From positions 30,627,293 through 30,691,292 of the forward strand of contig CM031601.1 in NCBI GenBank assembly GCA_018398815.1: DNA of 64,000 nucleotides, written 5' to 3'. Source of the stretch: Conus ventricosus. Its lineage: Eukaryota > Mollusca > Gastropoda > Neogastropoda > Conidae. The translations under genes were made by a program, and so were the position numbers. This document shows, one piece after another, positions 23,076-35,814 of this stretch. Position 1 is the first letter of the stretch. Each line of letters opens with the position of its first letter. The notes beneath the pieces were generated by a model. That model saw only the letters and a list, made by a program, of their open reading frames with translations. It was not told the origin of the DNA and made no database searches.

Positions 23076-25471
23076 CCACAAAAAGCCCTGTAATTTTTAA
23101 CAAAAGGTTTTAAAACGGATATGGGGAAATAGCCATTTTCACAAAAAAAAGTTCCCTTTTTCCCTTCTTTTGATTCAAATTAGAGGTGATGTTTACAAAC
23201 CCAAAAAGGGGGGGCCCCTTTTATTATTCCCCATTTTATGGTTCAAATTCCTCTGTCCCGTGGGAAAACCAAAAATTCCTTGTGGGGTATGTATTTCCGG
23301 GGGGGGGAGGGGGGGGGGGGGAAAGTTTGGGTATGGGTTTTTTTATGGTATAGTGAAAAAATTTTTTTAAATGCACATAAACCACATTGGAAAAAGGTGC
23401 CATGATTTTTGTTTAAGAGGGAGTTTTACCCACAGAATTTATTTATTAATGTTGAATTGTTTTATAATTGGGGGGGTTTTTCGTGCCCCGCAAAAGCAAT
23501 TTTTTTTTTTTTGCATACGGGGGTATAATAAAAGTCTGGTCCCAAAAGACTTTACAAGCAGATTCCACTAGTCCCAAAATGCCCCGTAACCTTTTCTTCC
23601 ATTTATACCCGAGCAAAGCAGCCCTCCAATTGTTTTTTTGTATAAAATCCCAAAATGCCCCCCTTTCCCGTGTGCACAGGCCTACTTTCAACTTGATTTG
23701 TCCAGAAAGTTGCCATGGGTCCTTTTATTACAGCAAAAAAGACCAACTGAATATAAACAACAAAACCCAAAATTTAAAAACAACCCCTTTGAAGGGGGGA
23801 AAACCCGGTTTTTAAAAAAAAAAAAAACATCTCAAACCGCCAATCAATAATGACTTACCCGAAAAAAGCTGCGCAAAAATATTTACCTTTTGGGTTCCAC
23901 AGAAAAAAAGCTCCTTTTAAACTTGTCTTACGGGCAATACTTTTGCCCATTTTTTTTTGCCGGGTTATAGAGACAGTTTTGAAGAAAAAGTGGGGGGTGT
24001 GCCCCCCCGATTGTAGCTTTGTGTTTTTTCTTTTCATATCCTTCCCAAAAAGAAAAAAAAAACCTGTTTTCAAAGGGTTTAAAATTTTAAATTTCACAAC
24101 ACAAATTCCATGCACGTTTAAAATGTACAAACCCCACAACCCGGGCCAAAACCAAACGGGTGGGGCCCAAAAACAAGTAAGCATATATACATGTCCATTT
24201 AGAAAACCTCACACACCCTTTCTTTTCACAACAGACATTCCCAAACCAACCCAAAAACACACCAAACACAGAGAATTACAAATTTTTTTTTTAAAATGTG
24301 GGAGCCAGTCCCCTTGCCCAAAAACTGAGGAAAATAGTTGCATGCAAATTTTTCCCTTTCTTTTTAAAACAAGATCCCCTATGCCCCCTTTGGGGGGATT
24401 GTGAAAGTTTGGGACGCTTCGGGTTTGGGCGAAAAGTTTTTGTATGGGTTTTAACAACAGAAACTTTTTAAGTCCCTGTTTATGGGTAAAAAAGTGGTTT
24501 TATTGACTCAGGGGCTTTTTGATGATTGCGATCAAAACGGTTTTTCAACAGCACGAGGGTCTAAAAGTAAAAGCATATAAAATGAGTCCCCTAGATCAAA
24601 ACCTTCACAACCCCATCACCCTCTTTCTCCCAAAACAAAAGTTGTTTTAAAACTTTAAATCTTTTAAAAAAACTAATAAATTTGGGTGGACAGAAGTTTT
24701 AAAATTTTTGCAGATTTTAATATTCATGCTCTTGAAGAGCATGTTTTGTTTTTTTTGTTGCTAATTTTTAAACTTTTTTATGTATTTGAGCTATAAGGGG
24801 ATTTTGCATAAAGGGGTTTCAGGAATTTTTTGAGCTTTGGTTTTTGCCCCAGCACCAAGGCAAAGAAAGATTACTTTTTGAGTTTTCAAAAAAAGGTTAC
24901 TGGGGAAAAAAGTTCCTTGGGGAAACGGTTGGGTTTTAGATAAAAAAAATTTTTTTTGTTTTGAAATTGTTTAAGGTTTTAAAAAAATGTAAAGAAACCA
25001 CTTAATGGAGATGTTTACAAGACTAAAAAGTTTTCACTTTGGGACGAGAAATGGTTGTAAATTTTTTTTTCCAGAGGTCTTGGACACTCCTCTCTCTCCT
25101 CCTCCTCTCTGTGGGATGTTTAAATTTTTTCCCTTGGGAAACCCGTACCGGGTTATGGAGGGGGAATGAAGGGGTTTAATTTATTCCATTCCCTTTTAGT
25201 TTCCCCGCTGTTAAAAAATGATCCCTGGAAAAAACTATGCTGAAACTTTTTTTAAACTCCATTTAAATTGTCCAAAAAATTTGGGTTTTTGAATTGTGTC
25301 CCATTTTCTGGCTACACTCGGGCCTAGAATTACGAAGATGGGCGAGTTACGAAATGGTGATTAAAGGGAAGTAAACCCTTTTTGAAGAGTAAACCATTGA
25401 AATGCTTCCCCTTGCTGTATTCTTGCTGGCTATGTTGATGCCAGGCACTTATTATCTTTTTCTTGAAGATC

Positions 25472-25571
25472 NNNNNNNNNNNNNNNNNNNNNNNNNNNNN
25501 NNNNNNNNNNNNNNNNNNNNNNNNNNNNNNNNNNNNNNNNNNNNNNNNNNNNNNNNNNNNNNNNNNNNNNN
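25472..25571. other. Assembly gap, 100 N
   Basis: Exactly 100 unresolved bases at the end of the low-accuracy block. Confidence 1.
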
Positions 25572-25737
25572 ATCATGATTTGAATTAATGTCCACAACCA
25601 TCAGCCATATGATTTTGCAATAGCCCAGAACCTCATGAAAAAGCAAAACACCATCTGATTTATCATCCAAACCAAGGGGAGAGACACTCAAGCCCTAGAG
25701 TCATCCACATGCCACTGTATTCAAGAGGGGAAAGAGA

Positions 25738-25838
25738 TAATAATAATAATAATAATAATGTATAGATTTTATATAGCGCAACTCTTGGGATCAACTCATT
25801 GCGCTCAACACACACTCAAACACTCGCACTAACATGTG

Positions 25839-25896
<58 letters not shown>

Positions 25897-26530
25897 ACCG
25901 ACACAGGCGCACTTATCAAGTTCATCGGTTCAAGCGTAAACAATACAGTTTTGCATGCAGTACATATAAAGTCAGGTCAGAATAATAGACACAGCATTAA
26001 TGGTTGAAGAAGGCTTTCCTAAAGAAGTATGTTTTTAACTCTGACTTGAATTTAGATAATGAAGCCAGGTCACGTAAGCTGTCAGGAAGAGAATTCCAAA
26101 GAGTGGGTGCACTAAAGCTAAATGCTCTCTCACCGACTGTCTTCAACGAGCGCCTAGGAATTTTCAGAAGTTTTTGAGAAGATGATCGAAGAGACCGAGA
26201 AGTTTGATAGGTGGACATCAAAGTAACGATAGGCAAAGACTGCAATTTTGAACTGCCATCGATATTTGATGGGAAGCCAGTGGAGTTCACGCAACAAAGG
26301 TGTAATATGCTCATTTTTATGCTTTTTGAGCACAAGCCGAGCTGCACAGTTCTCCACCCTTTGTAATCGTGCAAGCTGTTCTGAAGGAAGTCCTGCTAAC
26401 ACAGAGTTACAGTAGTCTACTCGGGACATTACCATGGCGGTGATGAGTCTGATTGTTGCCTGTGTGGAGAGGTAAGACCGGATAGAAGCAATACGTCGCA
26501 GTTCCAAGAAGCATGCACGACAAACATTTG
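25738..26530 (-). mobile_element. L2-like LINE 3' end
   Basis: The minus strand encodes the C-terminus of a reverse transcriptase: ELRRIASIRSYLSTQAT, SRVDYCNSVLAGLP, LQRVENCAARLVLKK, HITPLLRELHWLPIKYRWQF, RSLRSSSQ, and ERAFSFSAPTLWNSLPDSLR with a KTYFF end. These are standard L2/CR1-group landmarks. One frameshift separates the two halves near 26,250. The 3' end has a TTATATAGCGC motif near 25,770, then (TTA)n near 25,740. Confidence 0.9.
25842..25892. repeat. (AC)n microsatellite
   Basis: About 25 AC units in the LINE 3' region. Confidence 0.97.
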
Positions 26531-27363
26531 ATATTTGGTTCTGAGATGCATGTCAGACTAGTAATGACTGATGACCCAATCCCCTGGAACAATAACCTCA
26601 GCCTGACAAGGCCTATTACTTCCTAACTTCCAATTCCTTGGCGTCAACCCTCCGGGGGTTGCAACCCTGCCGTGGTCGGAGGGCTTGTGCGAATCAGTGA
26701 TCCCTTAGGCTTTGCTGACGGGGGCATCAATACTCAACTAGATGGTTAGTTGTTGTTAATGCTTCTAGGCCTGTACAGCCAAGCTGCTGACTGGCTTAAG
26801 CACTACATGGTAGGAACTGATGCCCCTGGTAGGGTCTCCCATGTCAGAAAGGTTAAGAGTGAGGGCCCTGACAAATAGTAACCCACCTTTTTCCTATTCT
26901 ATCTTCTGCCTTTCTTAATGGATCTTTTCTTCCTTGGTCTCCCCTTCAAGCCACATTCTTTTTCTCTGATACTTGAGTTGCTGCTGTAAGCAGCGGGGAA
27001 GCTCAAGCTACAGTTACTGGGTGAGGGGCTGAGTGGCTGATCCCAATTCAGTTGCGAAGGTGTACTGTCTGGTTTTCATGAGGGACGGTACCGGCAGACG
27101 AATGCCATACCAAGGCCATCCATTGTCCCTTTCCCCAGTACTGCAGCTCTCCTGGGGTAACCTTTAAAAAATCTTCATGGCCACAAAAATCACTGAAACG
27201 GGAAAGAGAAGAAAATGGGTTCCGACCCTTCGAGGGACACAGACTCAGACTCCAACATAGAAGTTCGGAAGACATTAGGCATTTGGCCCCCTTGGCTGGT
27301 GATCCAGTAGGTGGATGGTGAGCGACCAATTTCCAACATCAGTCCCTTTGCTGTTGCATCAAC

Positions 27364-28361
27364 TTGCTGAAGTCAACTTGTCTTGTGGATTATCCAATCC
27401 AGGTGTCCGTTCACGAAAGTCTAAACTCCTCAAAAGGTGCCATTCTTTGCCGAGACTTGTTTGGAATATCTAAGGGAGAAATGAAGGCTGATTTGGCTGA
27501 TCGGGGAGTTCTAGAGGTCAGGAGGGCGACAAAGGTGCAGAGAGAAAACCGACCAAAACTCTGTTCCTCACCTTTGCAAAACCGACTCTTCCAGAGTCCA
27601 TAAAGGTGGAATACTTGAGAGTAAAAGTAGCCCCATATGTATTATTCCCACTGAGGTGCTTTAGATGTCAATGATTTGGTCACGTCAAGGAGAAATGTCG
27701 GGGACAGGAGGTGTGTGCCATCTGCAGCAAAGCAGCTCATGAGGGCGGATGTGAATCTGCAAAATGCGTGATCTGTGATGGTGACCACCTGTCATTTTCA
27801 AAAGATTGCCCTGTTTGGTGAGTAGAAAACGAAATTCAGCATGTTAAAACAGAAAAAAAAAAGATTTTGATCTTTGAAGCCAAAAAGTTGGTGCAGGTAC
27901 AGAAACTCTTTTTTTCGACAATTGTCAAAAAAACACTGAAGGCAACTCAAGTGGAAGCCAGTGTTCAGACAGAACCATGCGGTCTCAAGCAGCTGAAGTG
28001 TCTTCCGACTTCTAATACATTCCAAGGCAAAACGGCCGTTGGTGAGGGCCTTAAACCCACCAAAGGATGCACTACCAGTGCATCCACTAGGTCTGCAGCT
28101 GTGCAGCAAGGAGGTCACCCGAGACGGCCGTTAAGCCGAGACCACCTCCCAAGGGAGGTACCCTGACAGTGGCTTCAAACAAAGTAGCGGTGGTGGAGTA
28201 CAAAGGAAAGCCTCCACCAATGCCACAAGATCATAGAGTTCTCCGGGGAAGAAAAATTTACCTGTACCACCAGATAGATTGAAAAAGGTGGAACTCAAAC
28301 TGCAAAACGAGTTTGAAGCTCTGTATGATGAAGAGGAAGAGGACGTTGACATGGATGAATA
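27364..28361 (+). pseudogene. LINE ORF1 (gag-like, CCHC zinc knuckles)
   Basis: After a degraded start (VDYPIQVSVHESLNSSKGAI) the zinc-knuckle region spans 27,658-27,820: CFRCQ-FGHVKEKC, CAICSKAAHEGGC and CVICDGDHLSFSKDC. An in-frame TGA replaces an expected Arg codon in the first knuckle, and frames shift between blocks. The C-terminus is acidic (YDEEEEDVDMDE) and stops 15 bases before the ORF2 ATG. It would bind element RNA if intact. Confidence 0.8.
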
Positions 28362-28378
28362 AAGTTCTCATCCAAAAT

Positions 28379-29080
28379 GGGAACAATAATACAACAGAAC
28401 ATCAAGGGACTATATTCAAATTATAAAGAACTGCAGCTTTTTAGCCGTGCTAGTTTCACTGCAAGAAACTCTTCTAAGGCCAGATAAAACTTTCTCACTT
28501 TCTGGATACAGCTTCCAAGATCAACCTGCACAACCTGTTGAACATGGCGTAACTGGTGGGGTAGCCTTACTCATTCACAACTCTCTCCTTTACAGCCCAG
28601 TTGCTCTGCAGACTTCGCTTCAGGCAGTGGCAGCTCGGGTTTCTCTCCATAAAACAAAAACTATCTGTAGCTTACATCTGTCTCAATTATCTGTGTGACC
28701 AAACAGGACCTCATTTCGCTCTTGGAACAACTTCCTAGACCCTTTGTGTTATTGGGCAATCTGAATGGTCATTCTCCCCTATGGGGAAGCCAGAGATCCT
28801 CACCATGGGGTCTGCTTTTAGATGGAGTGTTTTCAGAGCGTGATTTGTAGCTCTTAGGGAAATCGCCAGCTTACTTTCACTTTGCCAATGGCACCACATC
28901 TTGTCTGGATCTTTTTGTTTGTTAATTGTGATCCTTCATTATTTCTGGATTTTGTCTGGGAGATTGATGATGACCTACATGGTAGTGTCCACTTTCCTGT
29001 GTTGCTTCAGTATACAAATGCAGAAAGCGAGTCCTTACCCAACCCCTCAATTTAAACAAAGCATATTGGGACTTCTTTGC
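28379..29080 (+). pseudogene. LINE ORF2 endonuclease domain, broken
   Basis: The start MGTIIQQNIKGLYSNYKELQ (28,379) shifts frame near 28,440, then reads VSLQETLLRPDKTFSLSGY and GVTGGVALLIHNSLLYSPV. A degraded FVLLGNLNGHSPLWG (28,746-28,790) matches the GDFNAHxxLWG catalytic motif with D lost. Later parts have further shifts. Confidence 0.8.
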
Positions 29081-29099
29081 CACTAAATTTCATAATGAT

Positions 29100-31110
29100 C
29101 TGGAAGAGGACATGATCCTGTTAAGTGAAGATTTGCCAGGAAGTCTTTTAAATTTTATACCAAATTGTGCAAAGTCAACCATTCCTACATCTTCCAAGAA
29201 GCCACTAATGCTAAACGTCCCTTGGTTCAACTCTGAATGTAAGAAAATTAAGAAAACCCACAAAAGAGCTCAATGTTGGATCTCCCGCAGACCATCAAAG
29301 CCCAACGTCCAAGCACATCAGATATTGAGAGCAAAATCCAAACACATTTATAAAACCAATAAACGTTCATCTTGGAAACATTTTTGCTCAAGTCTCACAT
29401 CCAAAACATCAAAGAAAAAAGTGTGGAAAATCATCAAGAAAATTAAAGGGAAGAACACCTGCCCCTCCGTGAACCATCTCAAGTTTTCTGACTCTTTAAA
29501 AACAGAGAAAAAGCTGTTGCCAATCTGCTTGCTTTAACTATTGAAACGAATTCCTCTTCTTATAACAAATCAGCCTGCTTTGTCAAAAACAAAGCCCTCA
29601 AAGAAAAATCACCCTGCAACTTTTCATCAGACAACATGGAAGACTACAATCTTCCTTTCACTTTAAATGAATTGAAATCCACCTTACTTTCTGGCAGTGA
29701 TTCCTCTCCTAGTATAGATGAAATCCATTGTAAACTTCTGAAACATCTTCCGCAAAAAGGTCTGAACATCCTGCTGCAAGTGAACAACCATGTATGGACT
29801 ACTGGGTTCGTTCCACCTTCTTGGCGAAAAGCCCTCATCATACCCATACCCATTCCCAAACCTGGAAAAGATCTTTCGAACCCATCAAATTACCAACCGA
29901 TAGCATTGACCAGCTGTGTTGGCAAACTGATGGAAAAAATGGGTCCATGCTAGACTCATTTGAAAACTCGAAACCAACAGCCTTCTGGCGAAAGAACAGT
30001 GTGGTTTCCGCAAACATCAAACTACATTGGATCATTTGACCCATCCCAAATCTACCCTTCGAAACGCCTTTCTAAATAAACAAATCACACAGTAGCTGTT
30101 TTCTTTGACTTCAATAAGGCCTACAACACAACCTGGAAATCTGGGATACTTTATGATCTCCATGATCTTGGTTTTTGGGGTCATCTTCCACTTTTTATCA
30201 AAATTTTTTTTTGGCAGAATGAGTTTCAGGTTTGGGTTGGCACCACTCTCGCTGATGTTCATGAGCAGGAGTTGGGTGTTCCACAAGGAAGCACACTGTC
30301 TCCTGCCCTCTTTAGCATCAAGATCAACAACATTGTTAACTCAGTTCAACAGGGTTCCATTGCTCATTGTTTGTAGACATTTTGCCGTCTATGCAACTGG
30401 AAGCTTGTATCCGAGTGTTCAGCACAGGCTCCAGCTTTGTGCGGACAAAAATCATCTGTGGGCAGAAGAAAATGGCTTTACTTTTTCTGTTACTACCACA
30501 CAATGCATTCACTTCCATTATTTTTGATAGTTCTTTGCAGATCCTGAAATTCAAATAGGGAAATCTCTCATTCAAGCTGTAAAAGAGGCCAAATTTCAAG
30601 GAGTTGTTTTTGACCAAAAGCTTAACTTTCTTAGTCACATCAAAAACTTCCTGCCAGAAAACTATGAACATTCTGCGGGCCGTAGCACACACCGATTGGG
30701 GCGCTGATAAGAAAACTTTGCTGCACCTCTACAGAGCCTTGGTCTGTTCTAAACTGAACTATGGTAGTGCTGTGTACGGCTCTGCAAGACGCTCTTATCT
30801 GAAACTCTTGGATCCTATTCACTATCAAGGGCTTCGTCTCTGTCTTGGAGCATTCTGCACAACCCATGTGTACAGCCTGTATGCAGATGCACGTGAATCC
30901 CCGTTATCCAACCACAGGCTGAAACTATCCTTGAACTATCATCTCAGACTGTTATCTGAACTGGAAAACCCTGCCTGTGACTGTGTTTTTAACCCTCAGT
31001 TTCAAAGTAAATTCAAAAACAATCCCAACTGTCTTCCTCTGTTTGGACTTCGTATGCAGCCTTATGCGCAAAATGCAGGTCTTGTTCTAGGAGTTGTGCC
31101 CGACTTCTCC
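29100..31110 (+). pseudogene. LINE reverse transcriptase domain, broken
   Basis: Landmarks in order: VPWFNSECKKIKKTHK (29,218), SWRKALIIPIPKPGKDLS-type (29,820), YQPIALTSCVGKLMEKM (29,893), QCGFRKHQTTLDHL (29,998), FFDFNKAYNTTW (30,102), and GVPQGSTLSPALFSI (30,280). The FADD-type catalytic box near 30,370 is unreadable. The thumb region is intact from 30,604 (NILRAVAHTDWGADKKTLLH). Stops and at least five frame changes are present. Confidence 0.85.
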
Positions 31111-31147
31111 AGATAAACCTCCATGGATCAGTTTCAAAGTAAATTCA
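30996..31147 (+). repeat. 132-bp-period tandem duplication inside the LINE
   Basis: TCAGTTTCAAAGTAAATTCA occurs at 30,996 and again at 31,128. The sequence following the first copy (AAAACAATCCCAACTG...CCATGGA) reappears after the inserted element from 32,616 to about 32,745. The LINE was therefore tandemly duplicated over about 132 bases, and the helentron-like element sits inside the second copy. Confidence 0.85.
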
Positions 31148-32615
31148 ACAAGATGCGAAGCATATAAACGTACTCCCAGTTTTCCAAACCGCTTATAAAT
31201 CGGCCAAGTGCTTTCTGAGATAAGAAATAAAGGCAAAATAACGGTTTTAACGGTTATTTAACTGATGTACACTTTTGAAACTGGTATTTTAGTCCTCACT
31301 GGGCTAAAGCCTGTGTACATACCAAATTTCATCCAAATCGGACAATATGTCAAGAATAACGGTTTTTTAACGGGCAGATTTTGAAACACTGCATGGAAGT
31401 GCCATTTGTGTGTGATGACCTTTCTATATACAAAATTGCATTAAAATCCACCAATATATAAAAAATAACGGCAAAATAACAGTTTATCGGTTATATAACC
31501 GATATACACTTTTGAAACCGGTATTTTAGTCCTCACTGGGCTAAAGCCTGTGTACATACCAAATTTCATCCAAATCGGACAATATGTCAAGAATAACAGT
31601 TTTTAACGGCCAGATTTTGAAACACTACATGGAAGTGCCATTTGTGTGTGATAACCTTTCTATATACAAAATTTCATTAAAACCCACCAATATATAAAAA
31701 AATAACGGCAAAATAACGGTTTAACGGTTATATAACCGATATGCACTTTTGAAACCGGTATTTTAGTCCTCACTGGGCTAAAGCCTGTGTACATATCAAA
31801 TTTAATCCAAATCGGACAATATGTCAAGAATCACGTTTTTTAACGGTCAAATTTTGAAACACTATATAGAAGTGCCATTTCTGTGTGATAACCTTTCTAT
31901 ATACCAAATTTCATTAAAATCCACCTATATATAAGAAATAACGGCAGAAATAACGGTTTTTAACGGTTGTTTAATCCATTTTCAGCATTACATCACTTAC
32001 ATATGGACAGAGGATCCGATTTGTCACAAGATCATCCAAACCGCTTATGAATTGGCCAAGTACTTTCTGAGATATTCCATAAAGAAGAAAAACTGTTACA
32101 GGCCGTTACAACCATTAGTAACGGCTATAACGGGGCAAACTAAAACATCAGGCATCATCTGTGACCCACAATGAACATACCTGCTAATTTTCATAAAGGT
32201 CGGCCAAGTACTTTCTGAGATATTCCATAAGGAAGAAAAACCGTTACAGGCCGTTACAGCCATTAGTAACGGTTATAATGGTAAACTAAAACATCGGGCA
32301 TTATCCGTGACCCATAATAAACATACCTACAAATTTTCAGAAAGATCGGTCAAGTACTTTCTGAGATATTCCATAAAGAAGAAAAAGCGTTACAGGCCGT
32401 TACAGCCATTAGTAATGGCTGTAACGGTAAACTAAAACGTAGGGCATCATCCTTGACCCATAATGAACATACCTACAAATTTTCAGAAAGATCGACCCAG
32501 TAGTTTTGTCTGGAGCGAGTGGAACACATTTTGACCACGGACACACAGACACACACAGACAGCATTTCTTCATTCCCATTCTAAAGTACTCCCTGTTCTT
32601 TAAAACTGGGAGTAC
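31148..32615 (+). mobile_element. Helentron-like non-autonomous element (HINE/pearl type), copy 1
   Basis: The ends are ACAAGATGC-AAGCATATAAAC followed by GTACTCCCAGTTTT (31,170-31,183), and the exact reverse complement AAAACTGGGAGTAC (32,602-32,615). The 3' end forms a hairpin (GTACTCCC/GGGAGTAC, 32,586-32,615). The core holds three ~238-bp repeats (31,250-31,970) and three ~146-bp repeats (32,030-32,500). Comparison with the unbroken LINE copy shows insertion between A and A with no target duplication. Subterminal inverted repeats, a 3' hairpin, a tandem-repeat core and A|A (T|T) insertion are hallmarks of helentron-associated elements, including bivalve pearl elements. No open frame is present. 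Confidence 0.75.
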
Positions 32616-33540
32616 AAAAACAATCCCAACTGTCTTCCTCTGTTTGGACTTCGTATGCAGTCTCATGCGCAAAATGCAGGTCTTGTTCTAGGAGTTGTGC
32701 CTGACTTCTCCAAGTTTCCAGATAAACCTCCATGGACTGTTTCCACACCAGAAATCCGCTTTGATCTTGCTGCTTTTCGCAAAGAATCCATGGAGTGGCC
32801 TGTGCAGCCTACTGCCCTGGTGCTCCTCAAATATTAAAATATATTCCATCAGATGCTTCTGTTTACTCTGCTGAACTTACAGCTCTGTTTCTTGCATTGA
32901 AGATAATCTCTCAATCCACAAGCAAGGACTTTCTGATTTTGTCTGATTTGCTGTCAGCTTTGGAGGTGATAGCTGGCCATAACCGTTATCATCCCGAACT
33001 TCTACAATTTTTAAAAACTTTTTTACCATGGTGAAAGCGGAAGGTCAGAACATTGTTCTGGCTTGGATTCCAAGTCATGCTGGCATCGGAGGGAATGAAA
33101 TGGCTGATCGTTTGGCCAAGAATGCCACAACAAGGAAACTGTCTAACATATCTATCCCCTACACAGATCTAAAACCAAAAGTTAATGATTATGTCAGAGA
33201 CCTCTGGCAGGAGGATTAGAATACACTGACGGATACCAAACTCTTTCAGATCCATCCAAACCCAAAAGAGTACCTCTCATCTACCTCTGGTGGTCACAAA
33301 GCAGAAACGGTTCTATGCCGGCTGCACACCGGCCATTCATATTTTACTCATTCATACCTTTTAAAGAGTGAAGAAGCTCTGTGGTGCATTCCATGTCATG
33401 TACCATTCACAATGAAACATATTCTTTTAGAGTGTTGGGACTTGCATGACGTGAGACACAAACATTTTACAGCAGATTCCATGAAATCCTTGTTCAGAGA
33501 TGTTCCACCTGATGCAATCTTTAAATTCTTAAAATAACAT
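32616..33540 (+). pseudogene. LINE RNase H domain and C-terminus, broken
   Basis: RNase H fragments read YSAELTALFLALKII (the E of the DEDD site, near 32,858), LSDLLSALEVI (near 32,938) and IPSHAGIGGNEMADRLAK (33,067). The tail has a Cys/His cluster, CRLHTGHSY, WCIPCHVPFTMKHILLECWDL, as in I/Jockey-group ORF2 ends. A TAG and frame changes lie at 33,218-33,240. Confidence 0.85.
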
Positions 33541-33745
33541 TTTTCATCGGATCTGAGATTTGTAGTGGAAAAATTTGTAACAAAATTTCGTGTGGGTTTT
33601 TAGAAAATGTATTATTAAGAGTTGTGTGAACAACTGACTAGTGAGTTGACTTCAACGCAGTGACAGCTCTGATATGGCCCTTTGCAGTCGGCTGGGCTAT
33701 AAGCAACAGTATCTTACCTTACCTTACCTTGCAGTCAGGAAAGCA

Positions 33746-35814
33746 AGGCTAAGAAATTTGACAGATAAGGAAGACTGACCTCCCTAAAAGCACCTTCTTG
33801 GAGCAAGGAGACCATAACAGAGGGAACTGCAGCCTTGGATGTGTCTATATGTCAGGAACTGGGCCAACTGTGACTGTAATTAATAAGGGAGCCAAAAGGA
33901 AATCCTTGAGGTCCCCAGAACACAGGTGGTAACCCAAGTGTCAGACAAGATGGCCTACTGCTGAAAGAAAGAAGGAGCAGAAGACACAAGGGGAAATAGT
34001 GACCAATCCCACAAAACTCTGGGAGATCACCAGAAGGGGAATTCCTGAATGGTGAAAAGGCATGGGACAGAAGCCTGAACTGAGGCTAAATCTCCATATT
34101 CCTTCCTCCACTTCTAATAGCATGATAAATTATTCTTTGCGCAAACAAAATTGTGACTATGTGAAATCTATGCAAAAGGAGGAATATATTAAGCAGGAGA
34201 AGAAAACTTTGACATCATGAAGGTTACAACCAAGGCCATTACTATGGGAATTCTAGCAGGATAGGCTGCTCACAAACCTGTTGATGAGCAAAAATAAAAT
34301 CCAGTACAAAAACTAGACATCTGCAGTTTAATACATAGGATGTACAGACAGTTGCCTATCCCCTCAAGTATGAAGCAAAATGGAAATGGAATAGAAACAG
34401 TAGGTGGGGTTGCCATAAACCAAATTCCATACGATGAGTCTCAAAAATAAGCAGCTCAGAAATCTAACTGGAGATGGAGGCACGAGAGCAAATAGTGTGC
34501 GTCCAGATGACTGTGTTCCACCTGTAAATGCAACAGTGTATCTGTAATGACTAGTATATTTTCCAAAAACACACCACTCACTTGTAGATTGCCAGAACAA
34601 GTAAAATGGGAGTAGAGAAAGGCTTCAAAAAAGCATCACAATACTGGGAAACTCTTAACAGACGCTTGTGGAAAAAAAAAGAATCATTGTGCCGGCCTCC
34701 TTTTAAGAAAATAGGGACAAACAAATCAAAATAAGAAATTGCAAGAGTACTAGTCACAACAGACTATGCATAACTGACTGCCGCTCTAGCCTGAGAAAAT
34801 TCTGAGCAACTGGCTGAATCAACATCATCACAATATTCGTCAGCAACAAAACCATTCTTGCCCTGCTTGACAGACTCCCATTTGCTCGGATACATAACCC
34901 AAACAAACCTTGATACAGGTGGTCAGAGCAAGACTAGTCCTCCCTGCTTGCAAACCTCGGGGTTTGCCCCTCCACACCAGTGAACCATTGAAACCCCCTC
35001 CCTTGTAGCTCTCCAAGCCAGTGCCTTGCCAAGGTGGCAGACTCAACCGAGACCTACCAGGCAAATGTTTAGATACCAACTGTTCTTCATCACATGATGC
35101 TCGGGGGTAGAGGGTACAGAGTGCGCTGGAGAGAGATGCTGGCCTGTCTCCACTAGATCCAGGACAGCAGGTTGAATGGTAAAGCTGGAATTATCAGTCG
35201 CTCCCATTGCCAAAATCAGCAGACTGTCGTGATATTCAAAATGAGAGCCAAAAATTGTGCGCCATGTTGAACTCTCGCAGAAGTTGCATGGAAGGAATGG
35301 AGAAAAGCCGGAGCAGCTGATGCAGGTTTCATGAGGGTTGAGGTTGGAGACAGCTTTCTGACCAACAGGCTGGCTCTAGAAGCATGAGTGGGAGAAGCAA
35401 TGCTGGTCGGCTTGGACCATGACAACAGCGATCCTAATGGCAAAGACAAGCGTAGATTTCTGGCATTTTCTTCATTGGTTGAGACGAAGTGTTTTCCTCC
35501 TGAAAGGGGGAGGCTGACTCAAACAACTACTTCAGAGAATGCATAATGGAAACCGAACTCAAGAGGTCCAATGGAGGGCATGTTTCCTCACCAAGGAAAA
35601 GGAGAAAACAGAATTTAGGCTGTAAGGGTGAACTGAGTATGAACTCACTAAGGAAGACTACTCCTGTTTGCCTGATGGTTAAAGGAAGAGCTAACTCCCC
35701 CACTCTCCATTTTATTATTCTTATGGAAATCCTGATGTATAACATGTTCCATGGCCAGTGGAGATAAGACATTTATTTGGACAGCCAAGTATGAAAAAAA
35801 ACAAGTTAACATAC
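33746..35814. other. No gene recognised
   Basis: No exon with coding character and clean splice sites was found. GC-richer text at 34,900-35,070 resembles a LINE 5' leader, but nothing diagnostic was seen. Confidence 0.4.

Larger units (their letters stand above)
15880..25471. other. Low-accuracy sequence block (probably unpolished reads)
   Basis: The base composition changes abruptly: runs of 3-10 identical bases, especially C and G, appear every few positions. Copies of the same repeat differ mostly at homopolymers and by swaps to runs such as CCC, GGG or TTT. No frame longer than about 180 codons looks protein-like. The block ends at a 100-N gap. The simplest explanation is raw long-read sequence that was never corrected. 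Gene B upstream exons or gene A downstream exons may be hidden here. Confidence 0.8.
26640..33745 (+). mobile_element. Near full-length decayed LINE with CCHC ORF1 and RNase H
   Basis: The plus strand holds all parts of a Jockey/I-group LINE in order: GC-rich 5' leader (26,640-27,360), ORF1 with zinc knuckles (27,364-28,361), endonuclease (28,379-29,080), reverse transcriptase (29,100-31,100), RNase H (33,000-33,200), and a Cys/His tail. The 3' end is (TTACC)n near 33,715-33,733. A tandem-repeat element of 1.47 kb splits it at 31,148-32,615. Several stops and frameshifts in each ORF make it non-autonomous. Excluding the insertion it is about 5.6 kb. Confidence 0.9.

Noticed and set aside
16260..24460. 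Many open frames of 60-180 codons in the low-accuracy block
   Set aside because: Pro/Lys/Phe/Gly-rich artefacts of homopolymer inflation with no domain or splice context.
31148..32615. CRISPR-like array, because of regular 145-238 bp repeats
   Set aside because: Repeats are long, head-to-tail without unique spacers, in a eukaryotic genome, and bounded by transposon-like ends.
35216..35449. Open frames on both strands at 35.2-35.45 kb
   Set aside because: Neither strand shows splice sites or a recognisable family; likely chance frames in GC-richer sequence.
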